A stretch of 64,000 nucleotides of DNA from Brachionus plicatilis (GCA_010279815.1 QEOQ01000378.1:160926-224925); one strand, 5' to 3'. Numbered from the stretch's first letter, positions 34,163-45,749 are shown. Notes: a model not told the origin generated them from the letters alone. Program-made: numbers and translations.

Positions 34163-35251
34163 CTAAAGCTTTTTGCTAAATTGAACAGAAGCATTTGGCG
34201 AGTTGCCGGATCCAATGGCGGACCTATTCAGAACCAAATTGTTCAGAAGCATGCTGTCGCGAAACTCAAGCCTTTTGAAGTGGCACGCATAGCACAAGAG
34301 AGAGCGGCCGAGCGGATAGCAGCGCTTGTCGGCCTCATCGCTCAACTGCAGCCCACACTCCTCGCAGCAATAGCACTCCAGATGAAAGTCTTTTTCCATA
34401 GAGACGACGCGCACAGTCTCACTAGTGCCGTGTGCCGGCGTGATCGGCAGGCCGCACGCCGAGCACTTGGGCGCGAACAGCCGATAAAAGTCCCTGATGC
34501 AGTAGACGCGGCCGTTCACGTCCAAAGTGAACGGCAGTCCGTCCAAGCACTCATTGCAGCTGTAGCATCTGAAACAGCCCGGGTGGTACGACTTGCCCAT
34601 CGCTTGCAGTATGCTGTCCACAATTATGTGTCCGCAAACGTCACACTTTTCCGCATTCTCCAAAAATCCCGAGTACAAATAGTCCTCTTCACAGTAGACC
34701 TGGTTGTTCAAGTAGTAGAATGACTTGGCGCGCAGCTCGCGGCCACACGACACACACACAAAGCATCCAGTGTGAAATATGCAGCCCATGGCCAGACAGG
34801 CGTTCTCTCGCTCATACACGGGCTTGTTGCACTTGTGGCAATCGCCGTAGTAGTCGAGCGCCTCGTCCGGCCCTTCGTACTGCTTTTTGATCTCTTTCTC
34901 AATTGACAGGGTCAAGTTGGACAGTTCTTTTTCTATTTCGTGAGTGAACTTGAGCTTGGCGCCGGGCTCGTTTAGCTTGGAATTGGAGGTGGAAAATTTG
35001 ATGAGTTTGTGGCGCTGGGCGCTCTCATCGCAATGGTTGGGCAGCGAGTGGAAGGAGGGCGACGCGCATGATGAAGCCGCCGCCGCCGCCGCCGCTGGGT
35101 TGTCGTCCACCGATGGGTTGTCGCGCTTTTTTTTGGAGCCCTTCAGGCTGTCAAAGTAGTGTTTGAAGTTTAGCGAGTTGGACTTGGACGGGGTGGCCTG
35201 AGGGGCCGGGGTGGACTGCGGCGAGTCCGAGTAGCTCGGCGGGCTCTTCAT
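34163..35251 (-). CDS. Ajuba/LIMD1/WTIP-family LIM protein
   Basis: Counting from the first ATG (35251) the protein has 362 residues. Three tandem LIM domains occupy about 138-190 (CHKC...HTGC...CVSC...CEED), 203-255 (CDVC...HPGC...CNEC...CIRD) and 263-325 (CSAC...HLEC...CEEC...CYAC). Phrases such as YCEEDYLYSGF, ILQAMGKSYHPGCFRC and CGLQLSDEADKRCYPL are diagnostic of the Ajuba branch rather than zyxin or paxillin. The pre-LIM part is Ser/Pro/Ala-rich with a poly-Ala run. Family members shuttle between junctions or centrosomes and the nucleus and inhibit LATS/Warts in Hippo signalling. The frame stays open upstream of the ATG to about 35350, ending at a possible acceptor (TTTATAG), so a longer N-terminus from upstream exons is possible. 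Local GC is clearly above the surroundings. Confidence 0.92.
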   Translation of the reverse strand: MKSPPSYSDSPQSTPAPQATPSKSNSLNFKHYFDSLKGSKKKRDNPSVDDNPAAAAAAASSCASPSFHSLPNHCDESAQRHKLIKFSTSNSKLNEPGAKLKFTHEIEKELSNLTLSIEKEIKKQYEGPDEALDYYGDCHKCNKPVYERENACLAMGCIFHTGCFVCVSCGRELRAKSFYYLNNQVYCEEDYLYSGFLENAEKCDVCGHIIVDSILQAMGKSYHPGCFRCYSCNECLDGLPFTLDVNGRVYCIRDFYRLFAPKCSACGLPITPAHGTSETVRVVSMEKDFHLECYCCEECGLQLSDEADKRCYPLGRSLLCYACHFKRLEFRDSMLLNNLVLNRSAIGSGNSPNASVQFSKKL

Positions 35252-36571
35252 TCTTTGTTCGCGGTTTTTCAGAGTTGGTCTGAGCCGAATAGGCCGATCA
35301 GTCTGTCTTATCACTTGTGCGAATCTTTGTTCAACTAACCTAGATTCGAGTGGCCTATAAATTATTTATTTATTTTTTTGTTGTATTGCAAATTGTTGGC
35401 CCGGTTTTGTAGATAGCAAAGAGCCATTCGTATGACAGCTCGATCATTTTAATAATTACATAAAGCGTATTGTAAATGTTTAGTCTTTTTTGAAAGTTTT
35501 TATTTTATTTTTTTCCTTTGTTTTTCCAAGTAATCTTTACTGGAGTGAAATTTCGACTTGAGTTATTTAGTTACTTGAGCCAGTTACGAAATTAACTCAA
35601 GGCAAAAATTTTTTAATTCAATACTTTTCAATAACTAACTGGAGGTGGATTTTTTTTTAATTTTTTTTTCTGACTTGAGTTAATAAAACTTTAAAACAAA
35701 ATTATAAGTACTGGGTCAATTAATACTCAAAGGCCCAATTTTTTTTATTACGTTAAGGACCAAAGGGGTCCAAAAAACCCCTAAAATAATATTTGCTTTT
35801 TAGGTAAAATAAACTAGATTATTTATTCAAATTATGTTAAAAAATGTTACAGATTGCAAAAATAAATGTCTTTTATCATTTTTGTAATGCTTTCAAAAAA
35901 ATGATATCTAGATTTAAGAAAAAACCTAAAATTATTTATCTAAAAAAATTAAAATTTTATTTAAATTCTCAGATTAATCTTTTTTCTAAGACTTGTCTCT
36001 TCTCTATCTTTCAATCTTATCCATATCGTTCCATTTTTCGAAGTTTTGTCTATGTTAGTTTCTTCAGTTTGTTCTTCCCTTCAGTTTCTTCATTATCAAG
36101 GTCTTCATCTGAATCATATTCAGCATTAGGCTGATTTGTTGTTTCCATTTTATCCTCAAAATTATTATCATCATCATCAAAGGCTACTGATTGGGTAAAT
36201 TAACTCAAGGCAAAAATTTTTTAATTCAATACTTTTCAATAACTAACTGGAGGTGGATTTTTTTTTAATTTTTTTTTCTGACTTGAGTTAATAAAACTTT
36301 AAAACAAAATTATAAGTACTGGGTCAATTAATACTCAAAGGCCCAATTTTTTTTATTACGTTAAGGACCAAAGGGGTCCAAAAAACCCCTAAAATAATAT
36401 TTGCTTTTTAGGTAAAATAAACTAGATTATTTATTCAAATTATGTTAAAAAATGTTACAGATTGCAAAAATAAATGTCTTTTATCATTTTTGTAATGCTT
36501 TCAAAAAAATGATGTCTAGATTTAAGAAAAAGCCTAAAATTATTTATTTAAAAAAATTAAAATTTTATTTA

Positions 36572-37885
36572 CAGTACTGCTACGAAAAACTGTTTTCACG
36601 TAAAATTACGTAAAATTACCAAAGTAAAAAAAAGTAATTTTACCGGATTTTACGTAATTTTACGTAAAAAGTAAAATTCCAAAAAATACTACTTTTTTTG
36701 AGAATTTTGGCATTTTTTGACTTTTTTGAAATTTTTTGGTTCTGAATGCGAAAAAAAAAAAATTACTTTTTTTCACGTAATTTTAAGTGAAATTTTATTT
36801 AATAGTGGTAAATTTTTGTAATTTTTAGCTAAAAAAAGGAAAAAAAGTAAAATTTTTAAATCTTTGAAAAAAATTTTGCGGAATTTTATTTTTTTTTATT
36901 TTTATCATTTTTAAAGCTATCACCAGCTTTTTTCCATGATTCTTTGAAATTTGAATTTATTGGCACCAGCTTCAACAAATCTTCTTTAATTAAAAAAAAT
37001 TAAAAATTAAAGCTTTTTTTTTTCATTAAAATATTTACTTTTTATTTCCTCCATTTCATTATGAAATTTTTTTTCATAAAACCCTAGAGTCTGACCTTTG
37101 TCATTTACAAATCTCTTCATTATTTCACTTCTGAGACGATTTGTTAATGGCTTATTATTGACTTAATTTTTTTTTTAGATTTTTTAAAAATAATATATTT
37201 TAAACTTAAATATAATAATACTTATGGTTTCAATAGCTTCGCTATCACTGGAACTACTATAAGTTCTTTCGGCCTTTCTTTTGGTTCCTGGTGAAAAGAA
37301 AGAACTGTCAGTTTCACCCCCAATAATTAATTTTTTAATGGCGAGTTTATAAAGATGCACGGTTTGATGACTTTATCTCATTCAAGAGCTTATATTAATC
37401 AATATTAAATTATATTTTTCCTTTACGCGAGAAACAAAAAACGTCGAAAAAAACGTCAAAAAATACGTGATTGTTTTCATGAACATTTACACCATAAAAA
37501 ACATTTTTGTTTTTGCATTTTTTTTTACTGTTTATAATTAGCTTTTTTAAAATTTGTACAAAATTTACTTTTTTTTACTTTTTTTTTACTAAAAATTACA
37601 AAAATTTACCACTATTAAATAAAATTTCACGTAAAATTACGTGAAAAAAAGGAATTTTTTTTTTTTCGCATTCAGGACCAAAAAATTTCAAAAAAGTCAA
37701 AAAATGCCAAAATTCTCAAAAAAAGTAGTATTTTTTGGAATTTTACTTTTTACGTAAAATTACGTAAAATCCGGTAAAATGACTTTTTTTTACTTTGGTA
37801 ATTTTACGTGAAATTACCGGAAATTACGTAAAATTACGTAATTTCACGTAATTTCACGTAAAAACAGTTTTTCGTAGCAGTACTG
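36572..37885. mobile_element. TA-type TIR element with a four-exon gene (1314 bp)
   Basis: It is flanked by TA at 36570-36571 and 37886-37887. The ends CAGTACTGCTACGAAAAACT and its complement are perfect, and the arms of about 300 bp are rich in TTTACGTAA. The uninterrupted sequence is present in the neighbouring duplicate (about 35956-35970) with a single TA. Confidence 0.95.
36886..37518 (-). CDS. 131-aa protein of unknown function encoded inside a TIR element, four exons
   Basis: Exons on the minus strand: 37493-37518, 37222-37370, 37039-37161 and 36886-36983, separated by GT-AG introns of 122, 60 and 55 bases. Exon lengths (26, 149, 123, 98) sum to 396, exactly 132 codons, and every junction is in phase. 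The protein starts MQKQKCFLCHQTVHLYKL, with a possible zinc-binding CX2C, followed by a Ser-rich segment (KRKAERTYSSSSDSEAIE), a charged middle (NRLRSEIMKRFVNDKGQTLG) and a basic tail (NFKESWKKAGDSFKNDKNKK). It has no DDE motif and is not a transposase I recognise. A related last exon occurs in the element at 53230-53955, in the same position and orientation, which supports the model. Role in transposition or capture from the host is open. Confidence 0.6.
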
Positions 37886-38429
37886 TAAATTCTCAGATTA
37901 ATCTTTTTTCTAAGACTTGTCTCTTCTCTATCTTTCAATCTTATCCATATCGTTCCATTTTTCGAAGTTTTGTCTATGTTAGTTTCTTCAGTTTGTTCTT
38001 CCCTTCAGTTTCTTCATTATCAAGGTCTTCATCTGAATCATATTCAGCATTAAGCTGATTTGTTGTTTCCATTTTATCCTCATAATCATTATCATCATCA
38101 TCAAAGGCTACTGATTAGGTATCATCCGCATTTCTAAGAAGTTCAAGGGCTAGTAAGGCAGCTTTTCGTCAAGACATGGTTCATAAAATTGTAATTTATA
38201 AAAAGAATTATTTAATTTAAGTAGATTTTGAAATTTAAAGCATTATTAGCTTGGTCTTCAATTTATTTTACAAAAAAAAAAGACAATTTCTGTTGGGTCT
38301 AATAAAACCCTCTTGGGCCTAAACGTAAATATTTTTTTTTGCAGAAAAATAAAAAAATATGGCCTAATTAAAAACCTCTCTGAAACTTTTTTGAAAAAAA
38401 TTTTAAACTTCTTCAATCTATGTCTAGCA

Positions 38430-39150
38430 AAATCCATAACCAATGGAAAATCTCAAGGATTTCCATGTTACCAAAAAAAGAGAACATCTAATGACCCATC
38501 TAAGTACCGCCCAATAAGCGTTATTAGTTGTCTAGGCAATATCTTAGAACGTTTAGTAAGAAATAGATTATATAAGTATCTTGAAGAAAATAGCTTGATT
38601 TGTTTGCAACAATCAAGCTTTCATACACATAGACGAACAGCTGATAATCTTGTTTTCATGACTCAAAAAATATCTGAAACTTTCAATAGTAAAAAAAAAT
38701 GTGCTCATTATTTTTTGACATTTCGCAAGCCTTTGATAAAACTTGGCACAATGGAATGCTCTACAAAATGTCCCAATTAAAAATATCACTCTTCATATTG
38801 GAGTTGGTAAGAGATTTTCTCAATAATAGGAAGTTTTTTGTAAAAGTGAATGACTATTCTTCAGCTCAGGGTGGCATTCAGTCATGGGTACCTCAATGAG
38901 CTGTAATTAGTCCTCTTTTTTTTTACAATATCGATAAATGACATTGCAAAATGAACTCAAAAAATAAAAGCTGTTCATTTCTATTTGCCGATGATCTTGT
39001 TTCCTACTTTATATTTATAAAGTATTGTAAAATTGTCACTTCAATAAATTGCTATTTGAAAAAAATTGAAGTTTGGCTTGTCAAATGGAAAATGAAAAGT
39101 GTAGTCATACCATTTAATATGACTATACTTTATTCAGTAAAAAATAAATG
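38430..39150 (+). pseudogene. LINE reverse transcriptase, frameshifted
   Basis: RT blocks over three frames: PSKYRPISVISCLGNILERL, then VRNRLYKYLEENS and TADNLVFMTQKISETFN (38490-38690); SQAFDKTWHNGMLYKM (38720-38770); FLFADDLVSYF, the catalytic box (about 38975). CR1/Jockey-like non-LTR element, 5'- and 3'-truncated. Confidence 0.9.
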
Positions 39151-39372
39151 ATAATTTTTTATTCAGTAAAAAATAAAAATTATTTGTGAAATTTTTTTTA
39201 AATGTAAAAATTGAAACATGATTTTTGAAACAGTTCACATAATCGTTAAAACGGGTGTAGTACAAAAAATGGCACAAAAGTTTAGTTTAATTTGCTATAA
39301 GAGTGGAAAAGACCTTTCCCAATTTTTTTCAAAATTTAAAATCAGCCTAATCCTAGCTTTAAAATAAACAAA

Positions 39373-39600
39373 AATTGAAGTTTCAGATCAAGGTTTAAGA
39401 TCAAAACGATCATTTAAAATTTTAAAACTTAACAAATGTAATGATTTTGATAATTTAAAAAAAAATAAATACTAAACATTACTGGACATGTTATGTCTAA
39501 TAACGGTTCATAAATATCAAAATGATTGCTCTCTTAATTTATTAATAAAAACAATCAATAATTTAAATAATTCATGTAAACTTAATTCAGAAATTTAAAT
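39373..39600. repeat. partial inverted copy of the GGCAAATTG hAT MITE
   Basis: TTGAAGTTTCAGATCAAGG and following bases match, in inverse orientation, the right arm of the neighbouring element at 39675-40208. Solo arms of the family also lie at about 46610-46670 and 54835-54915. Confidence 0.6.
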
Positions 39601-39674
39601 TCATTACTTTTGTATCGATCAAATACAATTTGCTCAAATTAATAAACTTTTTTTCAATATTTACGCATTATTTC

Positions 39675-40208
39675 AGCAAATTGAAGTTTGAGATCAAGAT
39701 CAAAATATAAATTGTAATATTTTTTTTAATAATAGTGAAAATAAACTTTTTCAAAAGCAATTACTTGACATGTCATGTCAAGTTTATTTTCATATTTAAA
39801 ATTTTAAAATGTCCCTTTTTATTGAACTTTAATAGGTTTAAATATTTTAATTGATTTTAATGAAAGTTACTTTTAAAGACAAAAAAATTAACTGTTTTAA
39901 AATTTAAAATTTATTAAAGTGGAAAAATAAAATTATTTCAGTTTGAATGGATGGAAATAAAAGTTTTAAATTTGAATTTGTGAATTAACTTAACTTGAAT
40001 TATTTAAATTATTGATAGTTTTTGTTAAATATATTCGAGATCAATCATTTTGATGTTAATTTGATAATGAACCATTATTAGACATAACACGTCTAGTAAT
40101 GTTTAGTATTTATTTCTTAAAAATTATTAAAATTATTAGATTAATTAAGTTTTAAAATTTTAAATGATCGTTTTGATCTTATAATTTGATCTGAAACTTC
40201 AATTTGCC
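39675..40208. mobile_element. hAT MITE, GGCAAATTG family, exact 8-bp duplication
   Basis: The left end (A)GCAAATTGAAGTTTGAGATC and right end ...GATCTGAAACTTCAATTTGCC are inverted. Flanks are ATTATTTC on both sides (39667-39674, 40209-40216). Inside is an extra palindrome around 39765 (CTTGACATGTCATGTCAAG). Same family as 48488-49189. Confidence 0.88.
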
Positions 40209-40770
40209 ATTATTTCATTTATTTCAGATTATTACTATATTTATCTTTTTAATTTCAGTTAATTACGAGAAAAATAGAAAAAACAGGGTTAGGATATATT
40301 TTTTTAAGGCATATTTTGACAGTCTCTGATGATTATTAATTCAAAATATCATTTAAATTCAAAAAAAGTTTGAATTGAATTGAATTGATCATCAACTTCA
40401 AGATACCGAAATCAAGATACCAAGATCATCATTTTATTTATCATAAAGGAAAAAATTTTGTATTTGAAATTCACTAAACCAAATTAAATAAAAATTGCAT
40501 TTTTCAATTTCCCAAAAAATTAAAATATTTCTTGGAAAAACCATAGATAAAAATAAAATAATAATTTTCAAAAAAGAATTAAGATTTACAATACGTTTTT
40601 AAAAGTACAAGTCAAGACTAAAATTTAAAAAAACTTGAAAAAAATTTTTTTACTGATTTGAAAAATTAATTGATTTTAATAAAATTATGAAAGAAATTTA
40701 AAATAAACTACACTAACATGAAGTTGTTTCATTTTTACTTGTTAAAATTTAAATAAAAGTAAATTAATAA

Positions 40771-41433
40771 CTACATTTGACTATTACGATAAAAATTTGA
40801 TAGTTTATTGTCTAGATATTTAATAAATTCCTCATTGTTATTCTCAAGCCTGAATTTTTGGTCCAAATCTTTCAAGGAGTTAATTATAAGTTCTGATGAT
40901 TCGTCTATTTTACTTTTGTACTCATTGTCTTTAAAATTTCTAAAATTTGAGAGACTATTTGATACACACTGTTGCCAATCATTCAATTTTTCAAAAAAGT
41001 TTGACGCTTCTTCCAAAAAATTATTGCGTTCAATTAAATTTTTTTGAAAGTTTTCAGAGTCTCTATAAAATCGATGATAAATTTCTAAAAAATCTTCAAA
41101 TGTCTCATCTATCTTTCTGATTTGTTCACTCTTCAAATTTTCCAAATGTTTTTTCGTTTCCAATTCAATTTCTTTCAGCAAATTTTCATTAAATTCAATT
41201 TGATTTTTTTTATTTAAATTCATTTTTTTTTTAAATCTTCCAATTCTGACTTTTCAATCAAAAGTTTATTCACATCTTAAAATTTAAGATTATTCTTTGG
41301 TAAAATTTAAAAAGTAAAATTATTTGCCTTTTTTTTTGATATCCATAATGAACATAATTGTCGATATAAGAACAGTGAATAAAAGAATTATGATTATGCT
41401 TTCACCATTTAATAAAGAATTAAAAATCGTCAT
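40771..41433 (-). pseudogene. TM plus coiled-coil gene, copy A, frameshifted
   Basis: Exon 1 (41328-41433) encodes 35 residues with one hydrophobic segment (IIIILLFTVLISTIMFIM). A 53-base intron (41275-41327) starts GC and ends AG and is in phase, leading to DVNKLLIEKSELEDLKK. A 2-base loss in the poly-A run near 41224-41232, compared with copy B, shifts the frame. The remaining 150-residue frame (40771-41223, own ATG) encodes the charged coiled-coil part with KKHLENLKSEQIRKIDETFE and IINSLKDLDQKFRLEN. The gene is an inverted paralog of 57160-57868; homology extends about 90 bases past the stop. Function unknown. Either copy A is dead or the internal ATG gives a soluble form. Confidence 0.6.
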
Positions 41434-42161
41434 ATTTTACTTAAAATTAGATTACTCCAAAAATATCTGAAATGTATAAAAAGTTTACAAAAAAAAAAAT
41501 AAAAACGTTTTTTCTTTATCGTTCATAACTTAAAATTCTTATTTGATATCGTTTAAAGATCACCTGACTACAACAAAATTTTTTAAATATTACTAATTCC
41601 TTATCAAAAATTATTTTGATTCTGAATTTTTGTTATCAATTAAAAATATAAAAAATTGCTAAAACTAAAAAAAAGAAGTAAAAAAAACTTGTCTATTTTT
41701 TTTCAGTAATAAAATTTGGCTAATATTTTTTTCTTCAGTAAATATTTTTTATTATTGATAATTTTTTTTTGTTTTTCAACTAATTTTTCTTTTTATCAGC
41801 AAAATTATTTTTTATCAGAAAAATTAGGTGTGTGCTAATTCATTTACTAAAATTACTGATTTTTTACCAACTTTACTAGATGAATATAAAAATGACTTAC
41901 ATTTCATAAAATTAATTAGTTACTTTTAAAAATGTGTTTAATTTATTTTAAAAATCAAGTTTGATGCTAGTTTTTCAATTTTTAATCAAATTGTAAAAAA
42001 AAATTATTTTTTATTTAACTTTTATAAAAATTTTTATTTATCCTTTGCCTCTATATGAACCAAATTGTAATAAGCAAGGAATTATTGAGATCTTAATTAG
42101 AAACCAGATTACAGAACTCACAATTTTCATCAAAATTCATATCATAATATTCTTAATTATC

Positions 42162-42316
42162 ACAATATGGCAAACTTTTTTTTCTATTTTACAATTTTAG
42201 AAATAATTGCGTAATTAAATTTCAAATTTTACCATGCTTAAGTATTGAGTTTAAATTTAACAACGTAATTTCAAAATTTCAAAAAGTTAAATAGAAAAAA
42301 AAAATTGCCATATTGT
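42162..42316. repeat. short palindromic repeat (155 bp)
   Basis: The arms ACAATATGGCAA and TTGCCATATTGT are inverted, with T- and A-runs inside. No clear target duplication. Confidence 0.6.
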
Positions 42317-42872
42317 TCTAATTCAAAAAAAAAATCTAATTGTACAAAAAATCCTTCTCTGGCTTAAAAAGATGTTCAAAATCCAGTCAAATGCAATCTG
42401 CTGATTTTTAGTTTTTTTGAAGTATAATAATGTTAAATTTATAATTCTAGGGGTTAGGGTTAACCCCTAACCCATACGATTTAGAAAAATTAATAAGAAT
42501 AATATCAGTTAAGAAAATTTTTTTTTAGTAATTTTAGTCAAAAAATAATAAATCGCTGAAAAATTATACATTAATTAATTAATCGAATAATTATTTTTAC
42601 CAGAAAATTTAATCACTTATGGTAACCTAGTCTAAAGGGGTTATGGGTTAATAGGGTGAACGAATTTGAAAGACCCCTATATCTCCTTCATTTTTAAAGC
42701 TACTACCTAAAAAAATATCTTGATATGTAGAACTCGAGGAGAGAAATCGAATGATATGTGTGAAATATTTAAAAAAAAAATCGTTATATGCTTTTTTTTC
42801 TCTTAAAGTTCGACTACGCCTAATGAGGTGAAAAAGCCTCGAATTAGTGATTCGGGAGAAGGGTGCTTTAAG

Positions 42873-43418
42873 GGCATCTTGAAGTTGATGATCAATTCAA
42901 AATATCATTTCAATTCAAATAGTTTATCTTTAGATATTAAAATAAATCTTTGATTTAATTTAAATAATTTTAATGTAACATGCTTTACATGCAATGTAGA
43001 TTTAGAAAATATGAAAAAATTGAAAAAAAATTTCCTCAATACATTGATAAAATCGATTTTCAATTTAGTTAACTGATTTTTTGTAAAGTTTTATTTTCAT
43101 TTTATTACGTATTTGGAATTTTTTATTTGAATTTCTTTTTTAAATTTAATTGTGAATGCTAGATACAAATACTTTTGAAATAAAAAATCTCAAATAAACT
43201 TCCAAAAAATCAGTTAATACATTTAAATGCTAAAATCGATTATCAATGGACTGAGAAAATATTTTTTCAATTTCTTTTTTATTTTCTAAATCTACATTGC
43301 ATGTAAAGCATGTTACATTATAATTATTCAAGTTAAATCAAAGATTAAGTTTTATATCTAAGGATAATATTTTTGAATTGAAATGATATTTTGAATTGAT
43401 CAGCAACTTCAAGATGCC
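42873..43418. mobile_element. hAT MITE with exact 8-bp duplication GCTTTAAG (546 bp)
   Basis: The ends GGCATCTTGAAGTTG and CAACTTCAAGATGCC are inverted. Flanks are GCTTTAAG on both sides (42865-42872, 43419-43426). The arms share inverted AT-rich sequence over about 150 bp. A partial relative lies at about 40330-40420. Confidence 0.9.
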
Positions 43419-43794
43419 GCTTTAAGGCCCTAGGTAATACTTAAGCTCTAACCTATTTCGCTTGTTAGATTCAGCACATGCTAAAGTATCTAAGAGAATT
43501 TTTTAAGAATTTTAGAAAATGTCCTTAGGGCTTCATCTAATGGGGTTTTTTTAGGGCTTAAAAGGTTAAATAGATTTAACCCTATTAGTCAAAAAAATCA
43601 CCCAATTAGTCCAAATAAGATTCTATTTAACCCATTTAACCGAATAAGACTAGAAAATGCAGTGACACTATTTTTTATAATTAAAAAATATTGTAAAATT
43701 ATTTTCTCTCTTTCACTCTCAAAAATTTTTTATTTTAAAGCCGAGTTTTTATTTCAAACATAAAAAAAGCAAATTGTTTAAAAATAAGCTAAAA

Positions 43795-44183
43795 ATGTCA
43801 CAGAAAAAAGAAATTCAATCTAAAAAAAAAAATTATGCTGTACAAAATCTAAAATACACAATCAGTGATGTAAATAGTAATAAGCAAAATAAGAACAAGA
43901 AGAGGCCAAAAATGCCAAAATAGCTAAAAAAGGAACTGGAAGAGGAAGAGGACGACCACGAAAGCTTGTTGAAAGCAAATTAACACCAGATTAAAATGAT
44001 AACTTATCAGAATCCGAAATATTGTGTAGCTCATGTGAAACAAAAATGGCTGAAGAGAAAGAAAACACGCCAAAATGGTTATCTTGTGAAAAGTGCTCAA
44101 ATTGGGTTTGTTTTAGTTGTTTGTCAAAAGAATTTAAAAAAAAAACAAAAAAAGAATTTTTATGTGATGATTGTAAAGATTAA
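43795..44183 (+). pseudogene. AT-hook plus PHD/RING-like zinc finger protein, broken
   Basis: The ATG at 43795 opens a Lys/Asn-rich frame that stops at about 43923. The next frame carries an AT-hook (GTGRGRGRPRKLVESK), then a stop at about 43994, then in the same frame LSESEILCSSCETK and WLSCEKCSNWVCFSCLSKEF, ending FLCDDCKD and a stop at 44183. Cys spacing (CX2C, CX2C, CX4CX2C, CX2C) is that of a PHD finger with Cys in place of the usual His. AT-hook plus PHD would suggest chromatin binding. One frameshift and one stop mean this copy is not intact. It lies inside the TIR element, so it may be cargo or an element-encoded protein. Confidence 0.55.
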
Positions 44184-45749
44184 CTTTTACAACTTAATTT
44201 AAAACTCACCTTTGTTCTGTTTCGAATAAATTAAATTAAATGAATTAAATAATTTTATTAAAAAAATTCAAAAAATTTTCTTCCTAAATGTCAAATGGGT
44301 TAAAAGGGTTAAAATTCTTTTTTTGGGGTTAAATTTCGGGCTAATTGTAACGTAAGATGGGGTAATTATTTAATTGGTTAATTGGGGGAGAACTTTTATT
44401 TTGTGAAATTGTATGAGAACTATACATCCAAGAGAGAAACGAAGTATCATTCTAAGTAGCTAACAGGTCAAGGAATCCAGATACATAGTTTTTATTTTTC
44501 GTTTGTATACCATTCGTCTTAAAATCGATCAAGTTCGAAAAACTGGTGAAAATCAATCAAAAGTATAATTTGATTTACGCGCGATAACTTCGGTTCGAAA
44601 TGAGATTTTGCAAAATTATTTAGCCATTGCTAAGACCAACTAGTAACAACTTCAAATTAAGGGACAGAAAGAAAAAATTTTTTTTTTTGAAGCCAAATTC
44701 TAAATGGGTTATTTTTAGGGGTAAAACGGTTAAATAAGTTACCATATTTACCCCGATTTTTAACAAAATTACCCCAAATTTTAACCACTTTAACTCTTTT
44801 ACCCCTTTTACGTTTTTTTTTGTTACTATGCAAAATTTTATTTAAAAAACATTTTCTTGAAGTCTAGAGAAACAAATTAGAGCGTTTTATTAAAAAATGA
44901 GTGCTAAAAAAAGTGAAAAACGACTGCAATATTTTAAATACAGCGTCAAAAAGTTTAAAAAAACACAAAAAAAATTTCTTTTTGTTTCATTTCTTTAAAA
45001 AAAATGCCACGCTCTTATGAAGCTTTGTTTGCCAAGTAGAATAAAAAAGAATTAAACACTAGAATTTGTATGTGCTGAATGCTAATAGTAAAAATTCTAA
45101 GAAAATTTTCTTGTTTAATTTCTAAAAATTGATTATTAATTCGTTTTGTTTTTAAATTAATATTTTTCTTATTCAATTGTTTCTAATTTATCCAAGTAGA
45201 TCAATTTTAATTTTTTCTTTCACGAGTCGAAAATTAATAAAAAAAAAACAAAAATATTACTTTATACTTCTATCTCTCTTAATTTTTTAAAAAACGGCTA
45301 ATTTGGTGATGTATTGGGGTAAATGAGTGTGGTTTCGGGGGAATTGTGTGAATTTCCGGGGTAATTTGGATCAATTTAGGGGTAATCTAGTTAACCCATT
45401 TAACCAAATTAGCCCTCACATATTTAACCACTTGGTGCAATTTGGTGATTTGAAATTTTGGGGTAAATAAGGGGTTCAGATTCGTGATCCTCGAGTAGAG
45501 ATCTATCCGAAAAAGCAATAAAAAAAAAATAGGTCACCCAATATGGCTATATTACGTTATATTATTTTAGGTATAATCGGGTTAACCGCTTTAACCCTTT
45601 TGGACCTCACATAATTAACCGCGGAGCTAAAGGGGTTACTCAAAAAATTCGGGAAAATTGGATGACTATTTTTGAAGTTTTTGAACAAAATGGGTGAGAA
45701 ATAAGCAATAAAAAAAATATGGTCACCCGGTTAGACTAGGTTACCATAT

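Larger units (their letters stand above)
35589..38122. repeat. tandem duplication of about 608 bp, second copy interrupted
   Basis: Copy 1 is 35589-36196. Copy 2 starts at 36197 (offset 608) and resumes after the inserted element, ending near 38122 in 'aaaggctactgatt'. The copies differ at a few positions only. On the minus strand both encode an acidic stretch (VAFDDDD, then EYDSDEDLDNEETEGKNK) before a stop. Copy 2 has extra upstream sequence containing RKAALLALELLRNADD after an in-frame stop. The acidic piece could be a transposase N-terminus; I cannot name it. Confidence 0.85.
42618..45748. mobile_element. 3.1 kb TIR element carrying an AT-hook/PHD-like pseudogene
   Basis: TATGGTAACCTAGTCTAA (42618-42635) and its exact complement (45731-45748) bound the region; a TA target may be included in the ends. 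The interior has many GGGTTAAA/TTTAACCC words in both orientations (for example 44290-44330, 44700-44810, 45300-45450, 45590-45610) and repeated 'ggtcaccc' near the right end, as in subterminal binding repeats. A hAT MITE is nested at 42873-43418. Confidence 0.6.

Noticed and set aside
34181..34723. 180-codon frame opposite the Ajuba-like gene
   Set aside because: Shadow frame. The opposite strand carries three complete LIM domains.
34163..35314. Longer start of the Ajuba-like protein at 35314
   Set aside because: That codon is GTG, not ATG; the first ATG is at 35251, unless an upstream exon supplies the start.
42445..42475. Telomere-like TTAGGG/CCCTAA words
   Set aside because: Only a short palindromic stretch (GGGTTAGGGTTAACCC type), no array.
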